Shown piece after piece: positions 8,711 to 17,822 of a DNA stretch of 25,492 bases. The notes beneath the pieces were generated by a model, which searched no databases, had not been told where the DNA came from, and worked only from the letters and a program-made list of their open reading frames with translations. The position numbers and the translations under genes were made by a program. Origin of the DNA: Zygnema cylindricum (lineage: Eukaryota > Streptophyta > Zygnematophyceae > Zygnematales > Zygnemataceae); NCBI GenBank assembly GCA_037447655.1, contig JBBHKE010000669.1:126001-151492 (forward strand). Direction: 5' to 3'. Each line of letters starts with the position of its first letter. Positions within the stretch are counted from its first letter, which is position 1.

Positions 8711-9598
8711 GTGGGTTTCAAATTAAAACTGAACCCAGATAACACAATCGAGCGCTACAAGGCCATATTAGTGGCAAAGGGATTTACACAAAAGGAAGGA
8801 ATTGACTACGAGGAAACCTTTGCCCTGGTGGTCAGATTTCCCTCCGTCCGCATACTTCTCAGTTTAACAGCGGCGGAAGACATGGAAGTGCATCAGAAGG
8901 ACATCAAGACAGCCTTTTTGCATGGAGAATTGGAAGAGGAGATCTTCATGCGACAACCCGAAGGTTTTGTGGAGGAAGGAGAGGAGAGTAAGGTATGCCG
9001 GCTGATTAAATCTCTTTATGGTTTGAAACAAGCACCTAGACAATGGAATAAGAAGCTTGATGAGTTTCTTACCGGTTTGGGATATATTCGGATCAGCTCA
9101 GATCACTCAATCTATGCTTTCGAAGATGAGGAAGGTTTTATATTTATTGCAATTTATGTTGATGATTTGCTTGTATTAAGTAAATCAATGGAAAAAATTA
9201 ACAAACTGAAAACCGATCTTAAGGGGAGATTTGAAATGAAGGATATGGGAGAAGCAAGATATATTTTGGGAATTCAAGTAGAGAGAGACCGAAAAAGGAA
9301 AATTATAAGACTGACTCAAAAGGAAGCAATAGGGAACATGCTTGAAAAATTTCAAATGGATAAAGCTAATAGTTGTACAACTCCAATGGAGTTGAAGAAG
9401 GGAAGTGAGGGGAGTGAGGAAGAAGGAGTCATAGTCTTAGACGAGGAATTATCTCCTGATGAACAGAAGTTCATGCAGACTATTCCTTACAGGCAAGTAG
9501 TGGGAAGTCTAATCTATTTTATGAATTGTACCCGGCCGGACTTAGCTGCAACTGTAGGAGTGCTGAGTAGAAGTCTAAATGCTCCCACTAAGAAGGAT
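8711..9598 (+). pseudogene. Element B reverse transcriptase
   Basis: A nearly complete copia reverse transcriptase of about 296 codons. Motifs in order: LVAKGFTQKEGIDYEETFA, HQKDIKTAFLHGELEEEIFM, SLYGLKQAPRQWN, the catalytic YVDD at 9155-9166, KDMGEARYILGIQVERD, and GSLIYFMNCTRPDLA. It enters by a one-base frameshift from the linker. It ends at a TAG (9599-9601) in KKD-stop-EAAN, where A has Trp. Substrate-binding and catalytic residues look intact. It made cDNA from element RNA, and it is more open than A's copy. Confidence 0.9.
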
Positions 9599-9601
9599 TA
9601 G

Positions 9602-10147
9602 GAGGCAGCTAATAGAGTCTTTAGATATTTGATAGGAACTAGGGATCTATGGTTGCATTTGGGTGGGGAGAATACTGACATCACTACTTGGAGTGATGCC
9701 AGTTATGGTGATGCTCCGATGAGGAGATGCACTTCTGGATATGTATTATATGTGGGTGATGGGGCTTGTTGTTGGAGTAGCAAACAGCAAAAGGTTATTG
9801 CTCAGTCCACCATGGAGGCTGAGTATATGGCCTCTTGCTCTGTTGTAAAAGAATTGATGTGGGTCAAGTCTTTGCTTGGTGAGCTTGGTCACCTTAAGAG
9901 TGGTGTGCAGAAAATATTTTGTGATAATCAGGCAGCAATTGCTATTTCTGCCAATCCTAAACATCATTTTAAAGCCAAACACATGGACATCAGACTCAGC
10001 TTTGTTAGAGAAAAAATAGAAAACAAAATGATCAGTTTAGAGTACAGACCAGATAGTGAGATGGTAGCAGATATGATGACCAAACCGGTGCCTTCCCCTA
10101 AGCTAATTTTTTTGCAGGGAGAAGTGTGGTCTGAAATTAAAGATTGA
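9602..10147 (+). pseudogene. Element B RNase H
   Basis: The RT frame continues after the 9599 TAG. It contains WLHLGGENTDITTWSDASYGDAP, CCWSSKQQKVIAQSTMEAEYMAS, IFCDNQAAIAISANPKHHFKAKHMDIRLSFV and MVADMMTKPVPSPK. The acidic residues expected in the active site are present. The tail departs from A's after KPVPSPKL, through a small indel in a T run near 10105. The terminal TGA at 10145-10147 is thus probably not the original stop. A polypurine tract and the 3' LTR follow within 20 bases. Confidence 0.88.
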
Positions 10148-10151
10148 CTAG

Positions 10152-10164
10152 AAAATAAGGGGAG
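10152..10164 (+). other. Polypurine tract of element B
   Basis: AAAATAAGGGGAG immediately precedes the 3' LTR's TGTAG. It is nearly the same as A's tract. Confidence 0.75.
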
Positions 10165-11038
10165 TGTAGAAACTAATGGTTTTAAAGTATTTTCTAGGTC
10201 TGAAAAGAAATAAAGAAGCCGAGGCAGTCTATCTCTAACTTCTCTCTCCAACTCTCAAACTTGTCGCAGAGGAAGCTAGAGCCATGGCTACCTAGGCTAT
10301 CCTGAGGTTTACGAGAAATATATATTAGTTAGGGTTTATTTATTTAAAAGATATGTGCCAACGACAAGAATTGATGTTTGTACTTACCCTCCGGCAGACA
10401 GGAAATAGCAGGTAGCCTTAGCCGTTAATCTAGGATTAATGTTACGTAGTATATAGTTTGATAATTAATTAAATATCTATACGTACGATAAATCATTTAA
10501 CTGTAATAGATTACGGGATACATAGATCCGGTAATATATAAAGTACGGAATACGGTACGAACTAAAAATCAATACCGCGCATTTGTTTCGTAATTGAAAC
10601 AAATACCGCGCATGTATTTATTACGGCTACGATTAAATTAGATTCTAATCGGACGGCCGCAATTAGCGCCGAGATCGCGGAGGAAGATTTCGGCGGTTTG
10701 TGGCCATCGCCACATCGGATGACGCGTGGCGAAATTACGTTGGATCATGGAATCTCCGGAGATTATGGCACCGAATCCGGATATGACATGTGTCGACATT
10801 TAGGCCATGTCGTACAATGTCCGTACTTAAAGTACACCGGTAGCTGTACTTTTGCGTACGGAACTGCAATCTGATTTGTTTCGTACATCAGTAGATAGAG
10901 TCTGTGAGAGAGATAGGACTTAGAAAAATTAGGAGATAGGACCCTCTCTCCCAGAGAGCTTCTGTACAAAAGGTCAACTTTGACCCTCCATAACTTACTG
11001 CTCAAGGGAGCAAATTCAGAGATTCTTTTTGCTATTGA
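10165..11038 (+). repeat. Element B 3' LTR, truncated at its 3' end
   Basis: It starts with an intact TGTAGAAAC and follows the 5' LTR through the tRNA-like stretch, TATA box (10535-10543), palindrome (10581-10604) and GTAC cluster. It stops after GCTATTGA, which corresponds to 5656. The next bases belong to segment C. About 157 bases of LTR are missing. Three bases (TGA, 11036-11038) fit both sequences at the joint. Confidence 0.85.
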
Positions 11039-12409
11039 AGTTGTTGAGGAACTTGAAGAGAGTCTGACTCCGGAGTCACCATCGGAGAATGTTCAATCTG
11101 CGGGACAATTTCTTGCATGCAATCCAAAATGACATACTCCTGTACCTTTTGTTGCTTTTGCTACTCTATCATTTGAAAGAAATCTATGGAGTCTAGTTCA
11201 TCGTTAACAATGATGTTCCTTGCTACAACTATTTTTTGCCTCTCAAACACAAAGAATCTATAACCTTTTGAGTGATCGTCATATCCTAACAAAATACCCG
11301 GTAATCCCTTCGGTTCCAATTTCCATCTATTTGTAGACGTATCCAAGATAAAGCATTGACTACCAAAGACTTTGAAATGGCAAACATCTGGTTTGCTACC
11401 TGCCCATATCTCGTAAGAAGCAGTGTCTACCGATCTGGATCCCATCCTATTCTTAATATAAAATGCACAATTTAGAGCCTCAGCCCAGAATTTCGAATCC
11501 ACATTTTTATCTGCGAGCATCGACTTAGAGCTCTCCGTGAGAGTTCTATTTAGTCTTTCCGACACCCCATTTTGTACCGGTGAATATGGAACAGTCAATA
11601 GATGACTAATACCCTTCTCGAGTAAAAAGGTTTAAAATTCTTTCGACGTATATTCACCACCATTGTCCGATCTGAGCTGCAAAATAGGTGAATTATGAAG
11701 TTTTTCAACCCATGCTTTATAGTGTTTGAAGTGACCAAACACTTCACTCTTCTCCTTCATGAAGTAAACTTTTGTAAACCTGTAGAAATCATCTGTGAAG
11801 GTGACCATATATTTCATCCCCCCGGCAGATGGAACCTTCGCAGGACCAAAAACTTCCAAATGAATTTGTTGTAAAAGTTTCGTTGACCGATGCTCAGACT
11901 CTTTAGGAAATGGCAATCTGTGGATTTTGCCTAAAGCGCAACCATCACAAGTTTTGACCGGCTCATCTGTGATTGATACACCTTCTATTATTCCAGCAAG
12001 GACCATTTTCCTCAAAATATCATAGTTTACATGGCCTAATCTTTTATGCCACAACTCATCTGAGTGCAAAACACCAGAGTACAAAACATCATTCTCCTTG
12101 GTATTAGCCATATCCATGCGGTACATCTTGCTACTATCTCTAGAACCTGTAACCGCAACCTTGCCATTTTTGCTAACAACCTGCCGACCATTTTTCAAAT
12201 TAACCTCAAAGCCTTTACTCTCTACCAACGACGTAGAAAACAGATTTTTCTTAAAGTCAGGCAAAAATAAGACATTGTGAAGAGTCCTTTCAATTGCTTT
12301 TCCTTCTACATCAAATAGCAAGGACACATCACCCACAGCACGAGTCTGGACACTCATTCCACAAGCATACTAAATATTTTTCTCCGGCGTTGCTTTCAGA
12401 TTTTTGAAA
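11036..12409 (-). pseudogene. Segment C: internal slice of a D-family copia pol
   Basis: It matches element D 16175-17548 base for base in length (1374 each, no indel seen) with about ten substitutions by eye. It covers the end of protease, the whole integrase and part of the linker to RT, and has no LTR or polypurine tract. Seen here are HKRLGH...CDGC, RSDNGGEYTS, NGVSERLNRTL and SKFWAEALNCAFYIKNR. The first catalytic position reads Glu (11854-11856) instead of Asp, as in D. It shares D's two in-frame TAG stops (the upstream one near 12372 and the final one at 11161-11163). It adds a private TAA near 11629-11634 that splits the reading into 11632-12357 and 11161-11598. Confidence 0.9.
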
Positions 12410-12655
12410 TCAACCGGTCGGAGGTTCGAGTCTTGCCGGACTCAACCTTTTGTTGAGAGTGACTTATGTCACTCTTTAGTCTTGCTTATGGAGCTGAGGC
12501 AGCCATGGCTCGATCACTTTCTCCCTCCTTCAGTGACTACAACAAGTATGGTGGCTAGAGAGAAGGGTTGGAAGCAGGCTACCTGCGCTTGTCTTGCCCT
12601 TTTCATAAAACTAATTAGACCTAGAAAATACACTATAAATCTAGCTTTTTCATCA
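12410..12655 (-). repeat. Element A 5' LTR, first 242-246 bases only
   Basis: This aligns with 721-962 of the A 3' LTR, including the tRNA-like B box, the CAACCTTTTGTTGAG stretch and the AAATACACTATAAATCTAGC end. On the minus strand it starts TGATGAAAAAGC at 12655. The rest of this LTR and A's 5' internal region are absent; segment C abuts instead. The four bases TCAA (12410-12413) match neither partner clearly. Confidence 0.85.
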
Positions 12656-13274
12656 AATTGCGCTCCCACGTGAAATCGCACTAAACAAAAATATTAATCA
12701 CATCGAAAAAAAGTCTTTCTCATAACTCGTCCGTCGACAACATCGTCGCTAGTGTGAACATTAACTGACATTCAGCGCGACAAATAGTACAAACGTCATA
12801 ATGACGTCAAAATATACGGACTGACAGATTTTGTACATCTACGTAATTAAGTGTTCATAATTACCGCGCGGATAACTATTGTCGACATAACCCAATGTAG
12901 AGTACTTAAATAAAAGGAGTTGATCATGACAGTGGTGTTTTGGTTGCGCAAAATCACTTAAGTAATTTTGTCAAAACATGTACGTTTGAAGAACACATTG
13001 GTACAAATAATGCACCATTGAGTACAAATTTGAAAGTTTATCGGTTGGAAACCTTTGACTTTCAAAATATTGTTTCAACCTCTTAAAATTTTGTCGCGCT
13101 TGCGGACTTCGACCGTCATAATAAAATTAGCAACTCACACGACCGGCGAACGTTTACGGTAACAAAAATGCGGCAACCACATGTAAATAAAAGTGTTGCA
13201 GACAGTCACTTTTTTTCTTTACGTGAGCTCCACGTTGAGAGCACTTAGCCGCAAAATTGAAATTTAATCGTCTT
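12656..13274. other. Non-coding flank with a T-region palindrome
   Basis: There is no open frame with recognisable content. It holds ACGTCATAATGACGT (12793-12807), a 15-base palindrome found again at 23798-23812 in partly similar context, and AAAAGGAGTTGATCA near 12913, also echoed at 23941. Frequent GTAC sites resemble those of the T-region on the right. Confidence 0.6.
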
Positions 13275-13943
13275 AGGGTAACGTTCCATCAGGCGAAAAG
13301 CGGGGAAATTTACATAAATCCGCAACTCTCTGTACTAAATCGTACCACCTATTTTGTTTTTATATGAAAAACAACATTAAGAGAATCTTGCCAATACTCT
13401 TCGAAGGTCTTAGAGGTAATACTGGCCGTCAGATGTTCATCCGCGAAGAGTTCGCTTCATTTTTCTCTTTAACTGTCAACCCACCTCCACCTCGAGGAGG
13501 TGGGTTTGCAGATACAGGAAAAAGAAAATCGTTACACGCTGGATGGTTAAGCTACTTGTCATGATGAAAAACCAACATAAAATCTTAAGATTTGCACATG
13601 ACACGCATTTTCCAAAATACAACCAAAAATAAAAACGAAATTTCATAACATTTCTTCTTCACGCTATTTTCGGTAACTTGTGTTCGTCACACTATTTCTC
13701 TCAAAGGACTTTCGTTATGTTCGAAAACAGAAATCCTAAAAAATGAACTGGCGTCTACAAAAAGTATAAAAGTTTTGTCGTATGATTACTTCGTACGCAG
13801 GTACATGGTACGCAAGTGAAATTTTGAAGTTAAGTTTGTCGGTGCTAAAAATCTAAAAGATATTCAAAATCGGATCTTAGCTTGCGTAGCGCCAGTCATT
13901 TAAGAACTTGTGGCTTACAGACTCTTCGTGATGGAACATCGTC
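13275..13943. repeat. T-related repeat (left part L, right part Z)
   Basis: This non-coding repeat begins AGGGTAACGTTCCATCAGGC. Its left part (13275-13452) recurs in the same orientation at 23964-24142. Its right part (about 13456-13943) recurs inverted at about 23084-23588. Near its right end TGATGGAAC (13929-13937) is the inverse of the GTTCCATCA in the left end, so the two ends are inverted as in a small DNA transposon. The 66-codon ORF starting at 13364 spans the L/Z boundary and is not shared in frame by the other copy, so I do not call it a gene. Confidence 0.6.
13478..13506. repeat. Perfect 11-bp hairpin within Z
   Basis: AACCCACCTCC (13478-13488) pairs exactly with GGAGGTGGGTT (13496-13506) around a 7-base loop. 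The inverted Z copy (about 23538-23568) keeps a hairpin at the same place with a different loop and an altered stem. Confidence 0.6.
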
Positions 13944-14148
13944 TCAGAGCGTTATTCCATTAGGCGGTCGATGTAAACGTCGAAAATTCGTTTACTGAAG
14001 CCATCGTTCCATTGTGTCGGGTCAGTAACCAACACTTTATTTTCGTAGCACACTTTGATTGGTCCACTTAATTGAGAATACGATTTTAGAAATATTCAAA
14101 GAATCTCTGACAGCAAATTTTGACCACATATTTGTACCAGCGAAGGTA

Positions 14149-14153
14149 AAAAG
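14149..14153. repeat. Left target-site duplication of element D
   Basis: AAAAG directly before the LTR's TGTTG. The same five bases follow the 3' LTR at 20293-20297. Five bases is the usual copia duplication. Confidence 0.85.
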
Positions 14154-14267
14154 TGTTGTTTTTTGGAAAGCTTTCAGTCTCAGCATATTAGTAGGACGGC
14201 AGAAACGTAGCAATTTGTAGCGTAAGTTTCATAAGGATATGCGTCATCACTTGAGTGCAGTACAGGA

Positions 14268-14317
14268 CAACGCAGCTGCTATGGAGACAGAGCAACGCAG
14301 CTGCTATGCAGACAGAG
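14268..14317. repeat. Two 25-base units with CAGCTG in D's U3
   Basis: Units 14268-14292 and 14293-14317 each start CAACGCAGCTGCTATG and end GACAGAG. The 3' LTR has one unit. Further CAGCTG or TAGCTG copies continue to about 14485, giving a palindrome-rich upstream region. Confidence 0.7.
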
Positions 14318-14796
14318 CACCGCAGCAACGAAGTTGCGACACAAAAAGGACAAATGCAGCTGCGGTTTCTTTGGATATGATCCGTACAGACAACGCAGCT
14401 GCTGCTATCTTGGATATGATTCGGTTCGGAACACCGCAGCCGCGGGTGATGTGAATGTGATCCGGTAAGGGACAACGTAGCTGCGATTGATATGAATCAA
14501 GTCAACGGATGAGATTCATAAGAGTATCACAAGTGACTTAGTCGACAAGTATTTGTACAATCACTTAATATAGATTCTAAGTAATATTGACTGTACGATG
14601 ATAGATTGGGTTGGCACGATTAGGAACACGTAGATCTCAGTAGGTGGGTTGATTTTGGACGTACCTCTCAGGTACACTTGTATCGGCGGTAGAACATCGA
14701 AAGTATAAGACTTAGGACTTAGAGCTTTTTTTATGTATCCAGACTTCCAAGTAGTAAAACTGCAGACAGGTTAAGAAGCCCTAAAAATTGGAAAGG

Positions 14797-14917
14797 AAAC
14801 CCTAAACTGTGGAGAAGGGATGCCAGATTGTGAGGGAGGGTTAGAGGGAAAGAGACAAACCCTAAACTGTGGAGAATAAGTGCCAGATTGTGAGGTAGGG
14901 TGAGAGGGAAAAGAGAC
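14797..14917. repeat. Tandem 60/61-base repeat with AAACCCTAAAC in the D 5' LTR
   Basis: Units 14797-14856 and 14857-14917 each begin AAACCCTAAACTGTGGAGAA, which contains a telo-box. They then read GCCAGATTGTGAGG and end AAGAGAC. The whole block is absent from the 3' LTR, which joins directly near 20036-20041. Confidence 0.8.
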
Positions 14918-15145
14918 GGAGGCAAATGTTGAGGGAAAACGATTGAAAGGAAGAGGTTTTGGGAAACTTTTGAGTGTTATATATTGTGTGTTGTCAAGTC
15001 AATTGTGCTGAAACTTTGGGAGTTCTCAGTGTTTATGCTACTCTATATTCTGATATAGTTTTGTGAGGTTTGGATGCTTTTGCAAGAATTGGTGAGCACT
15101 TGAAAACAACTATTTGGTAGGATTCTTCATAGTTGAGAGTGTATC

Positions 15146-15944
15146 ATGTCTACTTCTACTACTACTGCTGCTCCTCCAACTGCACCGATGGTCGTAGAAC
15201 AACAGGTTATGGGTCTGTCTTCAAGAATTTGTATCTTTTTCGAGGAAAGTATGTTTACCGGGCGGATATGGTGGAGACACATTTTCAGAATGTCAATCTT
15301 TTGGATATATTGGATGGTTCGCTGGATAAATCTGATCCGTCATGGTCTAAGAAAAATACGCACGCTCGTTCTATTCTGAAATTTTGTATATCTGAGGACT
15401 TAGCTATGTCTCGGATAAAAATGAAAAAAACAATTGATATCTGGAAATCCCTTAAAAGTGATTATGAAAAGGCTAATGTCCGAAAGAGCTTCTACAAATT
15501 TGGGACTATAAGTACACTGGCGGTACAATGGCTGAATATTCTAACAAATTTCGCATTCTTGTAGATGCACATGCTTGTGCAGGTGGTGTGTTTCCTCCGT
15601 TTCAACAGGCAGCTTTGCTCATGAGGGGTCTCCCTCATAGTATGAAAGAAGCATTTGACATGCTCAAACAAAAGATAAAGTTAGCAGGACTTTACAGTTA
15701 GCCATCAATTTTACTAGAGGAGGAAGCTACATGTAATATTCTCAATGTTGAGCAAGTAGAGGCCTTTAATTCAGACTTTGGGAGGAAAGATCAGTTTAAT
15801 CAGCAACGTAATCAGTTTACCCAGTTCAGACAGTTTAATCAGGGTGGAAATAGACAATCCAACAATGCATGTTTCTATTGTAGTGAGAGAGGTCATGGAT
15901 ACAAATTCTGTCCTAAACTTAAACAAGCTAACGATACAGGTTTA
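15146..15944 (+). pseudogene. Element D gag, beginning in the LTR
   Basis: The ATG at 15146 opens MSTSTTTAAPPTAPMVVEQQ and runs across the LTR end and primer site. The body (YVYRADMVETHFQNVNLLDILDGSL, IDIWKSLKSDYE) lies one frame away (15205 onward). The rest (MAEYSNKFRILVDAHA, ALLMRGLPHSMKEAF) lies in a third frame from about 15528. Two breaks therefore separate the start from the end. A TAG at 15699 falls between compensating small indels. The zinc knuckle CFYCSERGHGYKFC is complete at about 15870-15911, and a TAG follows at 15945-15947. This is the capsid and nucleocapsid part. Confidence 0.8.
15205..15217 (+). other. Primer-binding site of element D
   Basis: GGTTATGGGTCTG lies directly after CAACA. 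The first nine bases equal those of B's site for the initiator tRNA-Met anticodon region, and the later bases have drifted. Confidence 0.6.
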
Positions 15945-15947
15945 TAG

Positions 15948-17420
15948 AGCGCGGGATGGCAACAAAGTCAGTGTTACAAAAGCTTCACGGGGCCTACACC
16001 TCGTGGAAATGCACTGTTTTCAGCTTCTTCATCACTCCAGGACGAGACTCTGACATTTTTTGAGGAGGACGACACGGATCTATTCGCTATGGTGGCAGCA
16101 ATGGAGGGCGCAAAGGACCCTGGATGGATAATGGATACAGGAGCGTCAGCCCACATGTGCTGGAACAAGGCCATTTTCAAAAATCTGAAAGCAACGCCGG
16201 AGAAAAATATTTAGTATGCTTGTGGAATGAGTGTCCAGACTCGTGCTGTGGGTGATGTGTCCTTGCTATTTGATGTAGAAGGAAAAGCAATTGAAAGGAC
16301 TCTTCACAATGTCTTATTTTTGCCTGACTTTAAGAAAAATCTGTTTTCTACGTCGTTGGTAGAGAGTAAAGGCTTTGAGGTTAATTTGAAAAATGGTCGG
16401 CAGGTTGTTAGCAAAAATGGCAAGGTTGCGGTTACAGGTTCTAGAGATAGTAGCAAGATGTACCGCATAGATATGGCTAATACCAAGGAGAATGATGTTT
16501 TGTACTCTGGTGTTTTGCACTCAGATGAGTTGTGGCATAAAAGATTAGGCCATGTAAACTATGATATTTTGAGGAAAATGGTCCTTGTTGGAATAATAGA
16601 AGGTGTATCAATCACAGATGAGCCGGTCAAAACTTGTGATGGTTGCGCTTTAGGCAAAATCCACAGATTGCCATTTCCTAAAGAGTCTGAGCATCGGTCA
16701 ACGAAACTTTTACAACAAATTCATTTGGAAGTTTTTGGTCCTGCGAAGGTTCCATCTGCCGGGGGGATGAAATATATGGTCACCTTCACAGATGATTTCT
16801 ACAGGTTTACAAAAGTTTACTTCATGAAGGAGAAGAGTGAAGTGTTTGGTCACTTCAAACACTATAAAACATGGGTTGAAAAACTTCATAATTCACCTAT
16901 TTTGCAGCTCAGATCGGACAATGGTGGTGAATATACGTCGAAAGAATTTGAAACCTTTTTACTCGAGAAGGGTATTAGTCATCTATTGACTGTTCCATAT
17001 TCACCGGTACAAAATGGGGTGTCGGAAAGACTAAATAGAACTCTCACGGAGAGCTCTAGGTCGATGCTCGCAGATAAAAATGTGGATTCGAAATTCTGGG
17101 CTGAGGCTCTAAATTGTGCATTTTATATTAAGAATAGGATGGGATCCAGATCGGTAGACACTGCTCCTTACGAGATATGGGCAGGTAGCAAACCAGATGT
17201 TTGCCATTTCAAAGTCTTTGGTAGTCAATGCTTTATCTTGGATACGTCTACAAATAGATGGAAATTGGAACCGAAGGGATTACCGGGTATTTTGTTAGGA
17301 TATGACGATCACTCAAAAGGTTATAGATTATTTGTGTTTGAGAGGCAAAAAATAGTTGTAGCAAGGAACATCATTGTTAACGATGAACTAGACTCCATAG
17401 ATTTCTTTCAAATGATAGAG
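15948..17420 (+). pseudogene. Element D protease and integrase
   Basis: One frame continues from gag. The aspartic protease DTG is at 16134-16142 in GWIMDTGASAHMC. A TAG at 16212-16214 interrupts it, after which 398 codons are open from 16227. The integrase zinc finger (HKRLGH, CDGC), RSDNGGEYTS and NGVSERLNRTL are present. The first catalytic position, Asp in A and B, is Glu here (16728-16730, in HLEVFGP), which should damage the enzyme. The stretch ends at a TAG at 17421-17423. Segment C shares the Glu and both TAGs, so these lesions predate the copying that made C. Confidence 0.88.
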
Positions 17421-17423
17421 TAG

Positions 17424-17822
17424 CAAAAGCAACAAAAGGTACAGGAGTATGTCATTTTGGATTGCATGCAAGAAATTGTCACGCAGATTGAACATTCTCC
17501 GATCTTGACTCCGGAGTCAGACTCTCTTCAAGTTCCTCAACAACTTCAGGTCCAACCGGACCAACAGCCGACGACAGTACACACAGATCGCAACCAGCGC
17601 AATCAGCGCAATGCGCGATATCCGACGATCTCAGCCTCAGAATTTTCGGGTGGAAGAAGATCCACCAGCCGCTTGCAAGCAAGCTCTCACTTTGCCTACT
17701 CGACAACCTCAGGGGAGCCATTGACCATTCAGGAGGCCTTCTCATCACCAAAACGGAATCACTGGATTTAGGCAGCAAACGACGAAATGAAGTCCATCAT
17801 GGAGGCTCAAACATAGGAGCTT
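17424..17822 (+). pseudogene. Element D linker between integrase and RT
   Basis: A Gln/Pro-rich linker in the pol frame (QQLQVQPDQQPTTVHTDRNQ), then ISASEFSGGRRSTSRLQ, and NDEMKSIMEAQ leading to RT. It carries TAG codons at 17769-17771 and 17814-17816. B has Trp at the second position (HTWELVD). The region links the integrase and RT domains of the polyprotein and is variable in copia elements. Confidence 0.8.

Larger units (their letters stand above)
4765..11038 (+). mobile_element. Element B: Ty1/copia LTR retrotransposon inserted in A
   Basis: A copia element on the plus strand, related to A in LTR layout and protein sequence. Order: 5' LTR 4765-5813, primer site 5814-5828, gag, protease, integrase, RT, RNase H, polypurine tract 10152-10164, and 3' LTR from 10165. 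The 3' LTR stops at 11038, about 157 bases before its expected end, where segment C begins. The coding region needs few changes to be open: two TAG and two TAA codons in the body and one frameshift near 8711. It is therefore less decayed than A, as expected for the inserted partner. No target duplication can be tested because the right junction is lost. Confidence 0.9.
1..12655 (-). mobile_element. Element A: Ty1/copia LTR retrotransposon, broken and nested
   Basis: A copia-type element read on the minus strand. In its own reading order it has a 5' LTR fragment (12410-12655), a gap where gag's first part and the primer site are missing, a gag tail, protease, integrase, reverse transcriptase and RNase H relics (4764 down to 976), a polypurine tract, and a 3' LTR (962 down to 1, continuing outside the window). 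The order protease-integrase-RT-RNase H is diagnostic of copia rather than gypsy. B (4765-11038) and filler C (11036-12409) interrupt it. The two LTR pieces align over 242 bases (721-962 with 12414-12655) and end in the same 13-base block with final CA. No 5-bp target duplication can be checked because the left end is outside the window. Confidence 0.85.
14154..15204 (+). repeat. Element D 5' LTR
   Basis: 1051 bases, TGTTG to CAACA, a 5-base inverted terminus. It is longer than the 3' copy (844) because of one extra 25-base repeat (14268-14317) and a block of about 180 bases around 14775-14955. Its last 59 bases start with ATG (15146) and read MSTSTTTAAPPTAP, a typical gag N-terminus. The LTR therefore appears to include the start of gag. 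Confidence 0.9.

Noticed and set aside
11036-12409. Segment C as an independent retrotransposon insertion
   Set aside because: It lacks LTRs, primer site, polypurine tract and target duplication, and both ends fall inside coding sequence.
14268-14485. CRISPR-like array
   Set aside because: The repeats are degenerate, adjacent and lie inside a retrotransposon LTR in eukaryotic DNA.
14154-15130. D's LTR ending before the ATG at 15146
   Set aside because: The repeat continues in both copies to CAACA, with AAAAG outside. Ending earlier would leave no terminal CA or target duplication.
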